Made by a program: the position numbers and the translations under genes
Origin: Hemibagrus wyckioides
Taxonomy: Eukaryota > Chordata > Actinopteri > Siluriformes > Bagridae
Length of the DNA stretch: 64,000 nucleotides
Assembly: GCF_019097595.1 (NCBI RefSeq)
Contig: NC_080710.1
Span: forward strand, 24,069,280 to 24,133,279
Direction of reading: 5' to 3'
The notes under the pieces: generated by a model
Seen by the model: only the letters and a program-made list of their open reading frames with translations
Told to the model about the DNA's origin: nothing
Databases searched by the model: none
Shown here: piece after piece, positions 14,171 through 63,977 of the stretch
How positions within the stretch are numbered: the stretch's first letter is position 1
Layout: each line of letters opens with the position of its first letter

Positions 14171-15789
14171 TACAATGATGTACGATGATTAGTAACCAAC
14201 TAAACTGCAATCAAAAGAAATCTTAACTGGAAAATTGTAATGAATGTAATATAATACATTTATGATATTATACAGTACCGTTTTATATAAATGGTCTATT
14301 GCATGTTTATGCACACAATATATATTTTTTAAACAACAACGGTTGTATTTTGGGAAGAAATGGACAATATTAAGTAATAGACCTTGTTCCTTTTAAAAAA
14401 GATCATCAAGGCTGTTTGATATTACATCTAGAAACAGTTTTCCAGGAAGCTTAGCCAATTTCCTGATTCTAAAACTGCACAATGGTGCAAGAGAATTAAA
14501 TGCAAAATAAAAATGCAACTAATCATTTTTTAAGGTTATTTACTCTTCAACACAGTAGTTATTTATACTTATATACACGTTATGTCCTTTTCATGTCTTA
14601 CTTTACCAAACGTCTGTATACATCCATAATTACTGAAAAAATTCCCCCTATTCTCTATCATGTATGCACATAATTCTCTTAAATGCCTCACTTTATATTC
14701 TATTTTATCTTCTATCTTTTCCCTAAAGCAACAAAAAATGTATTTCCATGCAACCTGATCTAACTTCTTGTTTAGATTTGCCATTACCAAAGGTATAAGT
14801 AAGAATCCAGTGACACTAGCTATCTGATACTCAATTCTCAGCAGCTCATATCTGTTTATTGCAGTCAACTAAAGCTCCATATGCAACTGTAGTGGGAACA
14901 TATAGTTACAGATGGCCATATTTCACTCGTTTATGTTATACTGAGAAATATATCTTAATACTTGCACGGTGAGAGGCAGATCTATTCAGGCTATTTCTCC
15001 TGTGCAACACTCATGAGGATTGTACAACCTTTCGGAGGGAAATTTGTTGTTTTGGAAACTGCAGACCCAATGTTAGGGAGCAACATGTGAATTTTAAATA
15101 TTTTAATATTTTGAATTTGAGAGACTTAAGTACTATAAAAAAGTACTATAATAAAGCTTTCCCACAGGGACACAGTGGTTTCAAATTGCCCTACGAGACA
15201 ATCATTGGATCAGTGACATAAGGGCAGTTGTCACAAATAAATTACGAGTGACAAAACAAATAATGACTCCAAGGTCACTTGATGTTGTCACAACCACAGA
15301 GCGCGAGTGAGACCAACGGCCCCGCTCAACATCGGTGGAACTGTATGGCGATCATAACCAAAACAGACAGAAAGACAGTTCCTCTGAACAGTTCAGTATT
15401 TTGAAGTACTGATAATTTTGAAGTATTGAAAATTGAAGAATTGTTATCAGGAAGGGTTGCTGGAGCCCATGTTTGTTAGCCCACAGCGACAGCATTATGT
15501 CAGCGTTGGTTAACAGGAAAGCATATTAAAACAAGCTCTATAGTGGGGTTTGCCTTGATCTAGGAATTGAGGTAAACAATACAATTGCTAAATTGTGTAT
15601 TGTTCATTTAGTTATATGATTTATAATGGTCTGAAGGATAAGAGATGTGTTTATGAATTTCCAGATTTTCAGTACTGGATAATTTATAATTAAGAATATA
15701 GGCGTTAACAATCTGCATGCACAACTTTTGAAGTAATACTAAAAATATCTTAAATCCTTCTGTATCAATAACGATCATTTCCAATTACA

Positions 15790-15852
<63 letters not shown>

Positions 15853-16200
15853 TTCATGCACACAGAACATGGGCTGAACTTTATTCAATACAGAACTCAT
15901 TAAATTGTACACTGCATGTGTTGTCTTGCTTATCTATAGACTTCAGGTATGAAGTTAAAAATTCAGAATGTATAAGACCCACGCCATCCGATGGCCTTGT
16001 TGGAATAATTCTACTTTTAACATTTTAGTGTATTATTATTATTGTTGATGTTGTTATTATTGTTGTTGTTGTGAATGAATATTTTGGTGTTGTTCACCTG
16101 CACCCTACAAGAAAATGGCCAAATTATAGCCTGCTATATTACTTATTTACGGTATTTTTAACTCACTTCCCTAACAGACCCTCTTTAACAATCCTCCAAA
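14170..16200. other. AT-rich intergenic DNA, nothing recognised
   Basis: A 99-residue minus frame at 14569-14868 lacks family resemblance. Only the CT/CA microsatellite at 15793 stands out. Confidence 0.5.
15793..15852. repeat. (CT)n-(CA)n compound microsatellite
   Basis: About 36 bases of CT followed by about 24 bases of CA, in the 5' intergenic region. Confidence 0.97.
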
Positions 16201-16249
16201 CGATACTTCTTCGTACATGGTACTTACTTTAACTAAAATCCTGCATTCT

Positions 16250-16560
16250 TTGCGGTGGCACGGTGAGAACTGAACTTTCAGGACCTTGGACAGGAGCGCG
16301 AGGCTTCCCGAAGCTTTTTCTTTTCCGCGTTTTAAAGGTCACTCACTGAGAGGGCGGGGCTTGTTTCTAAAGCCGCATATTTGTCTACTAAATACTATGT
16401 CTAAACAGGACTCCACCTTTTCCTACATAGTCTTTGAATCAAATGCTCAAAGCTCCTTTATAGGTGTGTATTAAGCGCGCCAAGCGAGCCTCTGAGGGAA
16501 TTACATATAGCCATCCTAATAAGTATGTAACAAGCGCCGTGTGCGACTGGTTATAAAAGC
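16250..16560. promoter_or_regulatory. possible promoter-like patch (GC box, TATA, heat-shock-like site)
   Basis: The patch holds TTCCCGAAGCTTTTTC (about 16305, alternating TTC/GAA like a heat-shock element), GGGCGGGG (about 16352) and TATAAAAG (16552-16559). The motifs are not arranged at standard distances, and no exon follows on either strand. Confidence 0.2.
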
Positions 16561-17595
16561 TATTGTTTTATTTTTGTCGTTGTATTTATTAGTAATGTGG
16601 GGATTGAGACACAACCAGTGGCTTGTCTGGCACACCCATTCAATATTGAACACACCTGTTCACTCAGCGTCAAAGCGCAATTCTCAATCAGGGAAAATAG
16701 AAACTTCAATCTATTTAAAGTCCTAATGTGTACACATTCATTACAACCTAGGCTAATAATTGTGCATGTCCTTGTCACCTAATGGGCACATCTTTTGTAC
16801 CTTTAATTTGTCATATTTGCATGGGAATGTGGGTGTAGTGTACCTTGTAATTGGATCTTAAAGACCAATCTTGTACCTTTAATTAACTTTTAGTCTAATA
16901 TTTCAAAGGTGCACTGTAGGGAACTTTGCAGGTAAAGTACCAACTATCTACCCTTAAAGATCGCCTTAGTAGTTTGGAAAGGTAGTGTATACTATCAGTT
17001 TTTGTCCGAGAGTGTACGAACAAGATTAAACAATTAAATAAGTAAATAAATGAATGATTTGGCTACATGATTGCGCTCCTGTAAAACGTGAGGATTAAAA
17101 TAGGGGGTACAGTTATGTAAAGGATAAATGCGATTGATTTAGTCTATGGAGCAATAAATGTTGTCTGCACATTGCCATCAGTTTTCCCCTCTATAGGTAC
17201 TTCAACAAACAATGCAATCAGCTGTAGAGGACTACTAAACGTGATTAAGGCTTTGTGCACGAGCATAGTCGTGATTTTAATTCAGACATGCAACATATGC
17301 AAGCCCTCACTTCACTTGAGGTTAACTGAGGCTATATAATCTACCTGTACAATATAAGACTGTTATTCTCTTTTCCTAATTCACCCATGTACAAACCTGC
17401 TCGGTGCATGCTGTTTACTTGAATCTATTTTTAAAAGTTGCTAAAATGGATGAAATTGTAAATATGGGAAGAATTTTCAATTCCAAAGAACCTAATTGGC
17501 CGACTACAAGGTCAACTTTTCTGATTATTACCTGACAAAACAGGCCTGATCTGTAGTAAAGCTGTTACAGAAAGATCGAGATTGTTTTCTAAAAC

Positions 17596-17596
<1 letters not shown>

Positions 17597-17629
<33 letters not shown>

Positions 17630-17638
17630 AGAGAGAGG
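17597..17638. repeat. (GA)n microsatellite
   Basis: GA units from 17597 to 17627, then GATAAAGAGAGAG. Confidence 0.95.
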
Positions 17639-17699
17639 GCAGACTGACACAGGCACGGGTACTGATCGTGCTGTACTTACGTGTGAAACTTTCTTTTCT

Positions 17700-18400
17700 T
17701 GACAGCTTTGCGTCTAAAAGAAGCGGCCCTTATAGTTCAGCGACTTCCGACATTCCCAATGAGCGCTAGCAAAACCCAGAGTAGCCTAAGGGCATGCGAA
17801 GCCCTCTCTGGAAACTCATCCCGTCCAGATAAACGGCGTCTGGTGAGTTTTTCACTCGTTTAAAAACGCACATCCATACGCGGATCAGGCGCAAACCAGC
17901 GCGAGCCTAAATTCCGCTCCATATGACATGGCGCACACCTCTGAAGAGGCTATACCTTCATCAGGAATTCTTTTCCCACTAGGTCCTCTTGGTAAATCAT
18001 CCAAATCAGAAAGTCTCCAACATAATAAAGTTGAGATCGCTGTCTAAAAAAATACAGGTCAGTGACGCCGAACCCGACTCTTTCCGGCTTCTAATGTTGT
18101 CCAAAAGGCGGCTCGGTAATAATTGCTTCTGTATATCGCAGATACTTGAGTTACCGGCGCTCTCCTGTAAATCTTCAAGCGCAAACGCGTACGAAACCTG
18201 TGTGATCGCCGTCGAGCCGCCGACTGAGGAAGTGAGCTGGTCGGTGCATGGGAAACGCCTACTCCCGCCTGCTTTTTGCGCTCTCTTTACGCACCGCTCC
18301 GACTCACATCTGTTTGGCTCTTTAAAAGTTTCTTTGTGCACAAAAAAAATCACGACTGCGATTTTTTTGATAGCTCCGTGAATGAATAGCGCGCAGTGGA
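17700..18400 (-). promoter_or_regulatory. CpG-containing island; possible promoter or first exon of an unseen leftward gene
   Basis: CpG dinucleotides are far denser here than in the surrounding AT-rich DNA. Long frames are open on both strands (+17989-18381 and -18006-18353) with no known domain, which is usual for GC-rich untranslated sequence. It lies 2.1 kb upstream of the wdr48 start. No downstream exon is seen to the left in this window, so a gene with a long first intron remains only a possibility. Confidence 0.28.
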
Positions 18401-18796
18401 AATGGACTGTACTGCGATCTAGGACAAGTCTTTGGGGAATGGAGTGTTTAATATCATGCGAACAACTGTTGTTTATGAACTCGCTGGAGCAATTAAGCCT
18501 GGTGTGTTGTTTTCACCCGTTAATATGGGATTTAAGTGTTTACGAGGACATTCCAGCAAGGACGCCGATTTGTTTTTGTTTTGTAGATGTGCTCATGAGG
18601 AAAAGCAAAGATTTTTTACCCTAATATGTACATTAGTACTTATAATAACTTATAATAAATTAATTTGTTAACATTAAAATGGGAGAAAGGGAATTATATT
18701 CATGTATTACTAATATAAGTATTTTATGAGCGTGTGTCTGTTATAGATGGAGATGTGGCTTACTTAGGAAGTGCGCTTTAATTAGGAACGAATGTA

Positions 18797-18868
18797 CGCA
18801 CACACACACATGCACACACACACACACACGCACACACACACACACACACACGCACGCATGCACACGCA
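18797..18868. repeat. (CA)n microsatellite
   Basis: CA units with scattered G interruptions (TGCACA, CGCACA). Confidence 0.97.
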
Positions 18869-18869
18869 G

Positions 18870-19592
18870 CTGCTGAATCTGCAGCTCCCTCTGGCGAACT
18901 ACTAATGCTAGAGGCTCACACACTTTTACATAAGTTTATGTGATTTCTACCCACACGACACAATCCACACACCTGAGGGGTGCAGAGTTAATGGCTAAGG
19001 GCACATTACTGGTGAGATCATAGTCACCATAGGTTAATCAAGACTGAAGTGATATAAAATCACATCAGATACAGATGGACTGACACAAGGCTCCTCCAAA
19101 TACCTACTGACCTCCATATACAATGAATTCCATACCTGAGACAAAGGTATATCATACTTGTGATATGATTGATCTCTATCAGCAATCTCTACCTCTCAAA
19201 TCTGATTTGATCTATGAAAAGAAATCCCCACTCTCACAAAAATGTTTCATATAACACTACTACTACCACAACAACTTGTACTAAAACAACAATAGCAATA
19301 ACAGAAAGCAAACAGCAGAGAAACTGTTTCAAGTAAAACATAAATTTTTGTTTAAGCAGAAATGAACAAGTATAGACAGGTTTGAAACAGCAGTAAAGGT
19401 TACTTTCTGACAGGTAAAAATGCATAACAAAACTGAAAAGATGAACTCATTAAATATAAATACAAAATTCTGTTTTACAAAACATTTTGCTAAAGTTGAT
19501 TCAAACAGGCTTTGAATCATCTGGACTGTATGAATTTGATTGATATCTGATAGGACATTGAAATCATACCAATACATTCATACAGTCCTATG
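18870..19592. other. intergenic DNA, nothing recognised
   Basis: AT-rich sequence between the CA microsatellite and the foldback element. Short minus-strand frames (19234-19577) are low-complexity and not credible. Confidence 0.5.
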
Positions 19593-20402
19593 TACACTAT
19601 ATTGCCAAATGTTTTGGGACACCCCTCCAAATCATTGAATTCAGGTGTTGTTTTTCAGGGCTTGGGCTTGGCCCCTTAGTTCCACTGAAAGGAACTCTTA
19701 ATGCTTCAGCTTACCGAGACATTTTGGACAATTTCCTGCTCCCAACTTTGTGGGAAAAGTTTGGGGATGGCTCCTTCCTGTTCCAACATGACTGTACACC
19801 AGTGCACATAAAGACATGGATGAGCGACTTTGATGTGGAGGAAATTGACTGGCCTACACAGAGTCCTGACCTCAACCCGATAGAACACCTTTGGGATGAA
19901 TTAAAGCGGAGAATGCGAGCCAGGTCTTCTCGTCCAACATGGGTGGACGTTGACTAGAGGAACGGTCAAAAATTCCCATAAACACACTCCTAAACCTTGT
20001 GGAAAACCTTCCCAGAAGAGTTGAAGTTGTTATAGATGTAAAGGGCCAGCCAACTCCATATTACATTCATTTGTATGTAAAGGCAGACGTCCAGTTTTGG
20101 CCTGGCTCACAGTCTCCCCTCTAATTCATCCCAAAGGTGTTCTATCAGGTTGAGGTCAGGAGTCTGTGCAGGCCAGTCAAGTTCCTCCACACCACATGAC
20201 CTTGCTTTGTGCACTGGTGTACAGTCATGTTGGAACAGGAAGGGGTCATCCCCAAACTGTTCCCACAAAGTTTGGGAGCATGAAATTGTCCAAAATCTCT
20301 TGGTATGTTGAAGCATTAAGAATTCATTTCACTGGAACTAAGGGGCCAAGCCCAACCCCTGATTTAGAGGGGTGTCCTGACACCTTTATGCAATATAGTG
20401 TA
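19593..20402. mobile_element. foldback Tc1-like element: two inverted transposase fragments within shared terminal repeats
   Basis: The left end TACACTATATTG (19593) and the right end CAATATAGTGTA (to 20402) are inverted repeats, with TA at each tip. The left half reads + and codes a Tc1 transposase tail (about 19724-19957: FLFQHDCTPVH, SPDLNPIEHLWDEL). The right half reads - and codes the same region again (20107-20316: DPFLFQHDCTPVH, LNLIEHLWDEL). The two halves join near 20100, just after GGCAGACGTCC. Both reading frames are broken and the catalytic core is incomplete, so it is non-autonomous. It ends about 110 bases before the wdr48 start codon. Confidence 0.85.
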
Positions 20403-20418
20403 TATTTGTTCGTGCTGA

Positions 20419-39566
<19,148 letters not shown>

Positions 39567-40661
39567 GGAAATGACTGTAGCTCTACACATCTGTCCACAT
39601 TTCCTGTTCCAAAAACCCTGTCATGGACCTCCAACCTCTCATGCTCCCTGTGATCTGGTGTTCCAATGTTCCATGGAGTCTGACACACAAAAATACACGT
39701 TCACCTGTGAATTCACCAGATCTCCACAGTCCGTAAGAGGATCTGGATGTGTCAGGTTTGAAGTAAGAAGAGGAGAACACTGGGAAAGGGGAATGTACTG
39801 TGAACAGTCAGCTGACAAATAGAAAGGCTGGTGTGAATATGTTTTGAAGCTTGAGATTATTATTTAATTGCCATCTGTTTATTTGTCATTACAATTTTTA
39901 TTGCCCTGTTTTGTCTGGAGTTTTTGTTTTTGATGATAACACATTGTTGTGATGCAAATGACATACACCACATATTTTTGTTCTTCCTTTATACATTCCA
40001 GATATGTTGATTTTGCTGGCACTGTTTCAGTCCTTATGTTAGAGAGAGAAAAGCAAAATGATCTGGGTCTGATTTTAAACCATTAAACGTTTTGTTGAAT
40101 GTAAAGGAGTGCAAACTTTCAAAAGTTCATGTCCTTTAGTCCAGACGTTTACAGATGTTCTGAGGGTTTTTTTTTTCTTTGTAAACACTTAAGTGATTCA
40201 ATCTCTCACTAATTTGTGCTGTAAACATTGATGCCATCATTCTGTACATAGATTGTAATTATTTTGTAGGCAGTTCTACCTTCTGAGTTGCTTTTATTTA
40301 CTTTTTTTAATGTTATCCTGTTATCTTCAAAAAAAAAAAAAGGTGCTTATTTGTGTGATCTATGAGAGATATGACAAAAGGGGTCAGATGGATAGGCTCA
40401 TGGGTTTCTCTTATGATCCAGTCGCTGCTAACAGCCTGTCCAACCACAAGAGGGCAGAAAAATACTGTATAGAGTTTGGAGAATTAAAAAAAAAAAAGTA
40501 AAAACTTAAGGAATTATTAATAAAGGATTTCGGGGTGGTCGATTTTTATTTATGTAAAAAAAAAAAAGAAAAAAAAAAGATTGGGCTTTGCAAACTGTCA
40601 ATCATAGCTGAGATTGCACTTGTTATAGAAATGCATTCTATATTTGGTTTTAGTCTGAAAG

Positions 40662-40671
40662 AATAAATAAA
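40662..40671 (+). terminator. wdr48: polyadenylation signals of wdr48
   Basis: Two overlapping AATAAA hexamers (40662-40667 and 40666-40671) end an otherwise non-coding 1.1-kb stretch after the wdr48 stop. This implies a 3' UTR of about 39567-40690. A T-rich stretch follows. Confidence 0.55.
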
Positions 40672-40807
40672 GAAGGCAAGAAAGACGTCTACTTTGTTGT
40701 AATAGGATTGAACTGCAGTGAAAATATCCCCCCAAACCCACTGTCTGACTTTAACACTCCTTTTATGGTGTTTGCATTTTATATTAGATGCTGGTTGGCA
40801 TCTCTAA

Positions 40808-40930
40808 AATGTGTGTGTGTCTGTCTGCCTGTGTGCGTGCGTCTGTCTGTCTGTGCGAGTCAGTCTGTCTGTCTGTGAGAGATTGTGTCTGTGCAAATGC
40901 GTGTGTGTCTGTCTGTCTGTGACAGATTGT
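40808..40930. repeat. degenerate TGTCTG/GTGTGTCT microsatellite between wdr48 and ttc21a
   Basis: Two imperfect blocks of TGTC, TGTG and TGTCTG units (about 40808-40876 and 40895-40930) separate the presumed wdr48 polyadenylation site from the ttc21a promoter. Confidence 0.8.
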
Positions 40931-41333
40931 GTCAGTGTAGTACTGTGCAAATGTGTTAGGGAAATCCAAAGAAGCTTGTAAAGCAAAGATGCTTTTAAAA
41001 AATAAGGAGATTAAAACACAACTATGCAACACCCCCCATACACACCATTATCTTCAATAAGCCTCGTTTATCATTTGTGCAGAAAACTTGTACTGGCTCG
41101 GTAATGCAATTAAACATCTATAGCCAAATTTGTACTAAAAAAAATAATAATAAAAGGTGACAGTGCTGTAAGGTGGAGTATTCGGTATTGCGAATATACA
41201 GTAAATCAGGTCAGTATTAAAACAGTATTTGGTTGAACAGTATAGTTTTTCAGCTTGTCTTGACAGAGATGAATCGCAGTGTTTCACTCAGTGCTCGATT
41301 AGTCGGCCTGTGCGCTGAAGATGTTTACCGGGT

Positions 41334-41346
41334 GTTGCATAGTAAC
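41334..41346 (+). promoter_or_regulatory. ttc21a: candidate X-box (RFX site) upstream of ttc21a
   Basis: GTTGCATAGTAAC lies 115 bases before the ttc21a ATG and is an imperfect palindrome close to the RFX X-box (two half sites of the type GTTGCC and RGYAAC). The right half AGTAAC is a perfect match; the left half has one departure and the spacer is shorter than usual. RFX factors are known to control ciliary genes, which fits TTC21A. Confidence 0.45.
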
Positions 41347-41460
41347 AACACAAAAATACCACTGACCTTCACCTGCTTCAGTCTGGCTATAAATCTCAGA
41401 TTTTGCTCAAAACTTCTAAAACACATCTGACTCTTTACATTAACCCAAGACAAGTCACCC

Positions 41461-57770
<16,310 letters not shown>

Positions 57771-58119
57771 GCACAAAGAGACATTTAAGCAATCTAAACC
57801 CTTTTACGATACAAGGACATGTTATATCAACTGATTGATAACTAACTGATTTCATAGCAAAGTATACTAGATAAATGTGCTTGAATTGCAACTATTTTCT
57901 ATATATAAATTAGTATATAATAGATGGTACAGCATGAATGTCTTGTAAAAATTCACAAGTATACAATAACTTACTAACTCCTTACGTTTCCAGTGTGATG
58001 TCTTTTAAAGTGTTGTAATGGATGGAGTGTGCTAACATGCATCTTGATTGTACCTGTAAAAGTTTCTAATATTTTTCTCAATTCTGTCACTAGCACACTT
58101 TCTGCATGAACTCTCTTGT

Positions 58120-58165
58120 ATTAAAACAATGATACAGCATCTGTGCTTAAAATAAATAAATAAAT
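58120..58165 (+). terminator. ttc21a: polyadenylation signals of ttc21a
   Basis: ATTAAA at 58120-58125 and chained AATAAA hexamers from 58151 lie 350-390 bases after the ttc21a stop and before the elastase promoter. They are the only good candidates in the gap. Confidence 0.5.
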
Positions 58166-58325
58166 GGTACAAATCCAGGCCCACCTGCTCTGTTTCACAG
58201 CCTTGAGTCTTGCGTATTTTTCCAGTAAAAACAATGAACACTCCAGAAAGATACCGTGTATCTTTCTGTATGGGACTTCTATTTGACTCTTTTTTTTTTT
58301 TATCACTATCTTAACACACTCCAGT

Positions 58326-58378
58326 GTAAATAACCCCTGCCTGCGTCAGACAATTGGACTCCGCTCAGGTGTATATAT
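58326..58378 (+). promoter_or_regulatory. elastase promoter: forkhead site, E-box and TATA box
   Basis: GTAAATA (58326-58332, forkhead/FOXA type), CAGGTG (58366-58371, the E-box half of a PTF1-type site) and TATATAT (58372-58378) lie just ahead of the ATG at 58416. Start about 30 bases after the TATA would leave a 5' UTR of only about 15 nt, which is typical of pancreatic protease genes. I did not find a clear TTTCCC-type PTF1 second half at the expected spacing. Confidence 0.5.
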
Positions 58379-58415
58379 GTGAAGTCATTTCTGAAGGAAA
58401 ATCACTCAATCCAGC

Positions 58416-60571
<2,156 letters not shown>

Positions 60572-60597
60572 ATGCTCAACATGCTTTGTGGCTGTTG

Positions 60598-60603
60598 AAT
60601 AAA
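60598..60603 (+). terminator. polyadenylation signal of the elastase-like gene
   Basis: AATAAA lies 27 bases after the TAA stop. Such a very short 3' UTR is usual for pancreatic digestive enzyme mRNAs. Confidence 0.75.
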
Positions 60604-61722
60604 AGACCATCTGTAGAAATGTTAAAAAGGGTGTGTGAGTATTATTATTTTTATTTTTCCTGCTTATTGGCTAAAGTATATACTATAAACCAAATATTAA
60701 AACCATATTTTTAATCATAAAGACCTTGTTTAACAGATATCTAACACTGAGGAACAAGTGAGACAGTGACTCATCCCTGTGAAGAGCAGAATCATTATCA
60801 TACATCTTAAAAGCCGACAAAAGTAATTTTGGCTTTTGTCATTGAGCCAGTTATCCATTTAGGGGTAGAGAAAAGTCAGAGCTACTTCAGTGCTACTTTA
60901 CACTGTGTTAAATGGTTGAAATAAAATCAATAAACTGCTGGAATGTATTTATTTAAGAAGACAGTATCCATGCCCAGGTTTATGGGTTCTGTGGTCAGAA
61001 CGTTGAAGAGCTGTTCGGTTTAATTTAGTAGCTCTACTGTTGTCCATCCATCACTGACCGATTCTACATGTCAAGGGTTAATGCTTCCTGGTCTAAGCTT
61101 TATCAGTTATATGCATTCCTCTGATCTTTTTCTTAAAGGTGTGTTACAGGTGTGTTTAGGAACAGGTTTGCCAATTAGATTCTAATACAGATAGCATTAC
61201 GGCCCAGAGAAAATATAAATTATGGATTATGGAAAGGTCATACTGATTGAAAAACTGTAGCATTTGACATTAAAAACACAAATATAATGGATATCAGACA
61301 ACAGATATATTTTTCTTAAATATAAGAATAATTATAATTAAAATATTTGCATATATTTCCTGCTTTGTGTTTCTACACTAAGACATTTCAAGGTGGTTAA
61401 TCTTAGAAACAAAAGTGCTCTTGCTGCCTTAAAAACATGAGTGAACTCATCTTGAAGATAACCTTTCTTTAAACTCAAGAAGTAGTCGAGGCAATGGATT
61501 ACGTTAAATTAGATTTTTGGAAAAAGAAACTTGAGTTCAATAAACTAAACGTGTCATGACAATTGGAGTTTAAAAAATGAAATGAGTTCACAAAACTAAA
61601 TGGGGCTATCATGATTTAGAGTGTATTCCTGAATAAACTGCAAATATATTAGATATTATTGTTAATGAATTGAATCATTTACATTTATCCCCTAAAGTCA
61701 GACAAATAAAAAAGCCGATATG
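60604..61722. other. AT-rich spacer between the elastase and C/EBP genes
   Basis: I see no exon, RNA gene or clear repeat here. The stretch is AT-rich, with scattered short runs and no open reading frame of note. Confidence 0.6.
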
Positions 61723-61790
61723 TGATGCAAAGAGAGAACGAAAAAGAGAGCGAGAGAGACAGAGAAGGGGGTTGTGACAGAGGAAATGAT
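61723..61790 (+). promoter_or_regulatory. candidate C/EBP and PU.1 sites upstream of the C/EBP gene
   Basis: TGATGCAA at 61723-61730 resembles a C/EBP or C/EBP-ATF composite half site. It is followed by a long purine-rich stretch and CAGAGGAAATG (about 61778-61788), close to the PU.1 consensus AAAGAGGAAGTG. Both factors drive myeloid genes, which would suit a cebp1 or cebpe gene. Short motifs arise by chance, so this is suggestive only. Confidence 0.35.
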
Positions 61791-61859
61791 GGTGTCATGA
61801 TCTCTTGAGTACCTGTATCATAACGGATTTTGTGGACAGACCAGTTCAGTTTGGGTGCA

Positions 61860-61900
61860 AGAGTGTGGAGAAAAGAGTTCAAGAAGAAGGCAAATTAAAG
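61860..61900 (+). other. probable 3' end of a 5'-untranslated exon of the C/EBP gene
   Basis: The sequence AAATTAAAG is followed by GTGAGG at 61901, a good donor. The ATG at 62114 is preceded directly by a pyrimidine-rich tract and TTTAG (62109-62113). An intron of 61901-62113 would therefore splice the untranslated exon straight onto the start codon. The transcription start is not visible; the left edge given here is arbitrary. Confidence 0.5.
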
Positions 61901-62113
61901 GTGAGGTTTTTTTTTTTTTCACACCTCTATTTTACAATCATTTCTGTTTAACGAAGACTAGAAAAGACAACTAATATCGTTTGGATTTATATTTACGTAC
62001 CTGAATTGAGGAAGTGCTGCCATCTTTACATGACTAAGTTTGACTTTTTAAATATGTTTCTCTTCTAGCTGCTAGATTGACCTTAGCTTATTTATCATCT
62101 CTTGTCCATTTAG

Positions 62114-62882
<769 letters not shown>

Positions 62883-63937
62883 GTGACCGTAGAAATTCAC
62901 TTACCTTAGTTATCAGGTTAGTGGACCTGAATTAATTACATCAGTGAGAAATGTAAAGACTGTAAGATTATACTGTTATATATAAACTCACTCGGTTTAT
63001 ATTTCTATAGGACAGTCTGTAAAACAATATTCAGATCGAAATGGACAGTTAGGATATCTTCATTTTGTATTCAATTAGCCCACTAAAAGAAAAGTAGGAA
63101 AATGATACCCTTTTGTCAATTATTTAATGTTCTAATGTTATAATGAAATCACTATAAGGCTGGACATATAGGGTGTTTTTGCCACCTGATCAGTGCTTAA
63201 GATTTTTTCTACTATATTAGAGCAAATGTTTTTAATTTTTGTATTTTTTTTTAAAAAAGAATCCAGGAAAATGCAGCATGCTTCTGTATTATTGTAATGT
63301 AATGTGGTGGAAGTGAATTAAACCAAGTTTCAAGAAAAACAGGATGTTTCATTCCAAAGACCTGCATTATTCTCTTGATAATGTTTTTTAATATTCATCA
63401 TAAATATATAAGTATTGTAGCTTTCAGCACAAACTCTTCTTGTATCTTGAATCTTTTGTACCTGTACATTAACAATGAAGGTAACTGGAATCTGAAACAA
63501 AACTCAAAACAAATAGTAGATGACGAAAGAGGCTACTGGAAAAAACCCGTTTCTATCGCATTAACATTTATTTCCATTTGCTTGTTTTTTTTGTGTTTGT
63601 TTTCATTATTATTTTAACCAGTAATTTTTTTTACCATTTTTGTTGATAATATTAAGATAATAATCAATAAACAATAACTATGATAATAACCATTTATGAT
63701 GATGATCAATGAAATGCTCAGTAAATGACTTGTTAAGTAAGGTAGTGCCTGCAATCTTTTGCACTTAACCTATATTTCACATACATAATGTATATTTTAT
63801 GGCAGGATTTGTATGTGTCTTAAATGTTATTGAAATTTTTTAAAAAGTTGGTCCTAATATATATGAATTAGCGTACGCTAGTAGTAACTTCCTCAAACAC
63901 GGACAAATACAAAATAATGGAGAGATAATAAAAAAAC

Positions 63938-63977
<40 letters not shown>

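Noticed and set aside
14569..14868. 99-residue minus frame
   Set aside because: Considered as a possible exon of a leftward gene, but it has no recognised motif and no convincing conserved splice context.
18006..18353. 115-residue minus frame and 130-residue + frame over the same bases
   Set aside because: Frames open on both strands in a CpG-rich stretch, with no domain; more likely untranslated or promoter sequence.
41233..41430. 65-residue + frame upstream of ttc21a
   Set aside because: Sits in the promoter and is out of frame with, and not spliced to, the TPR protein.
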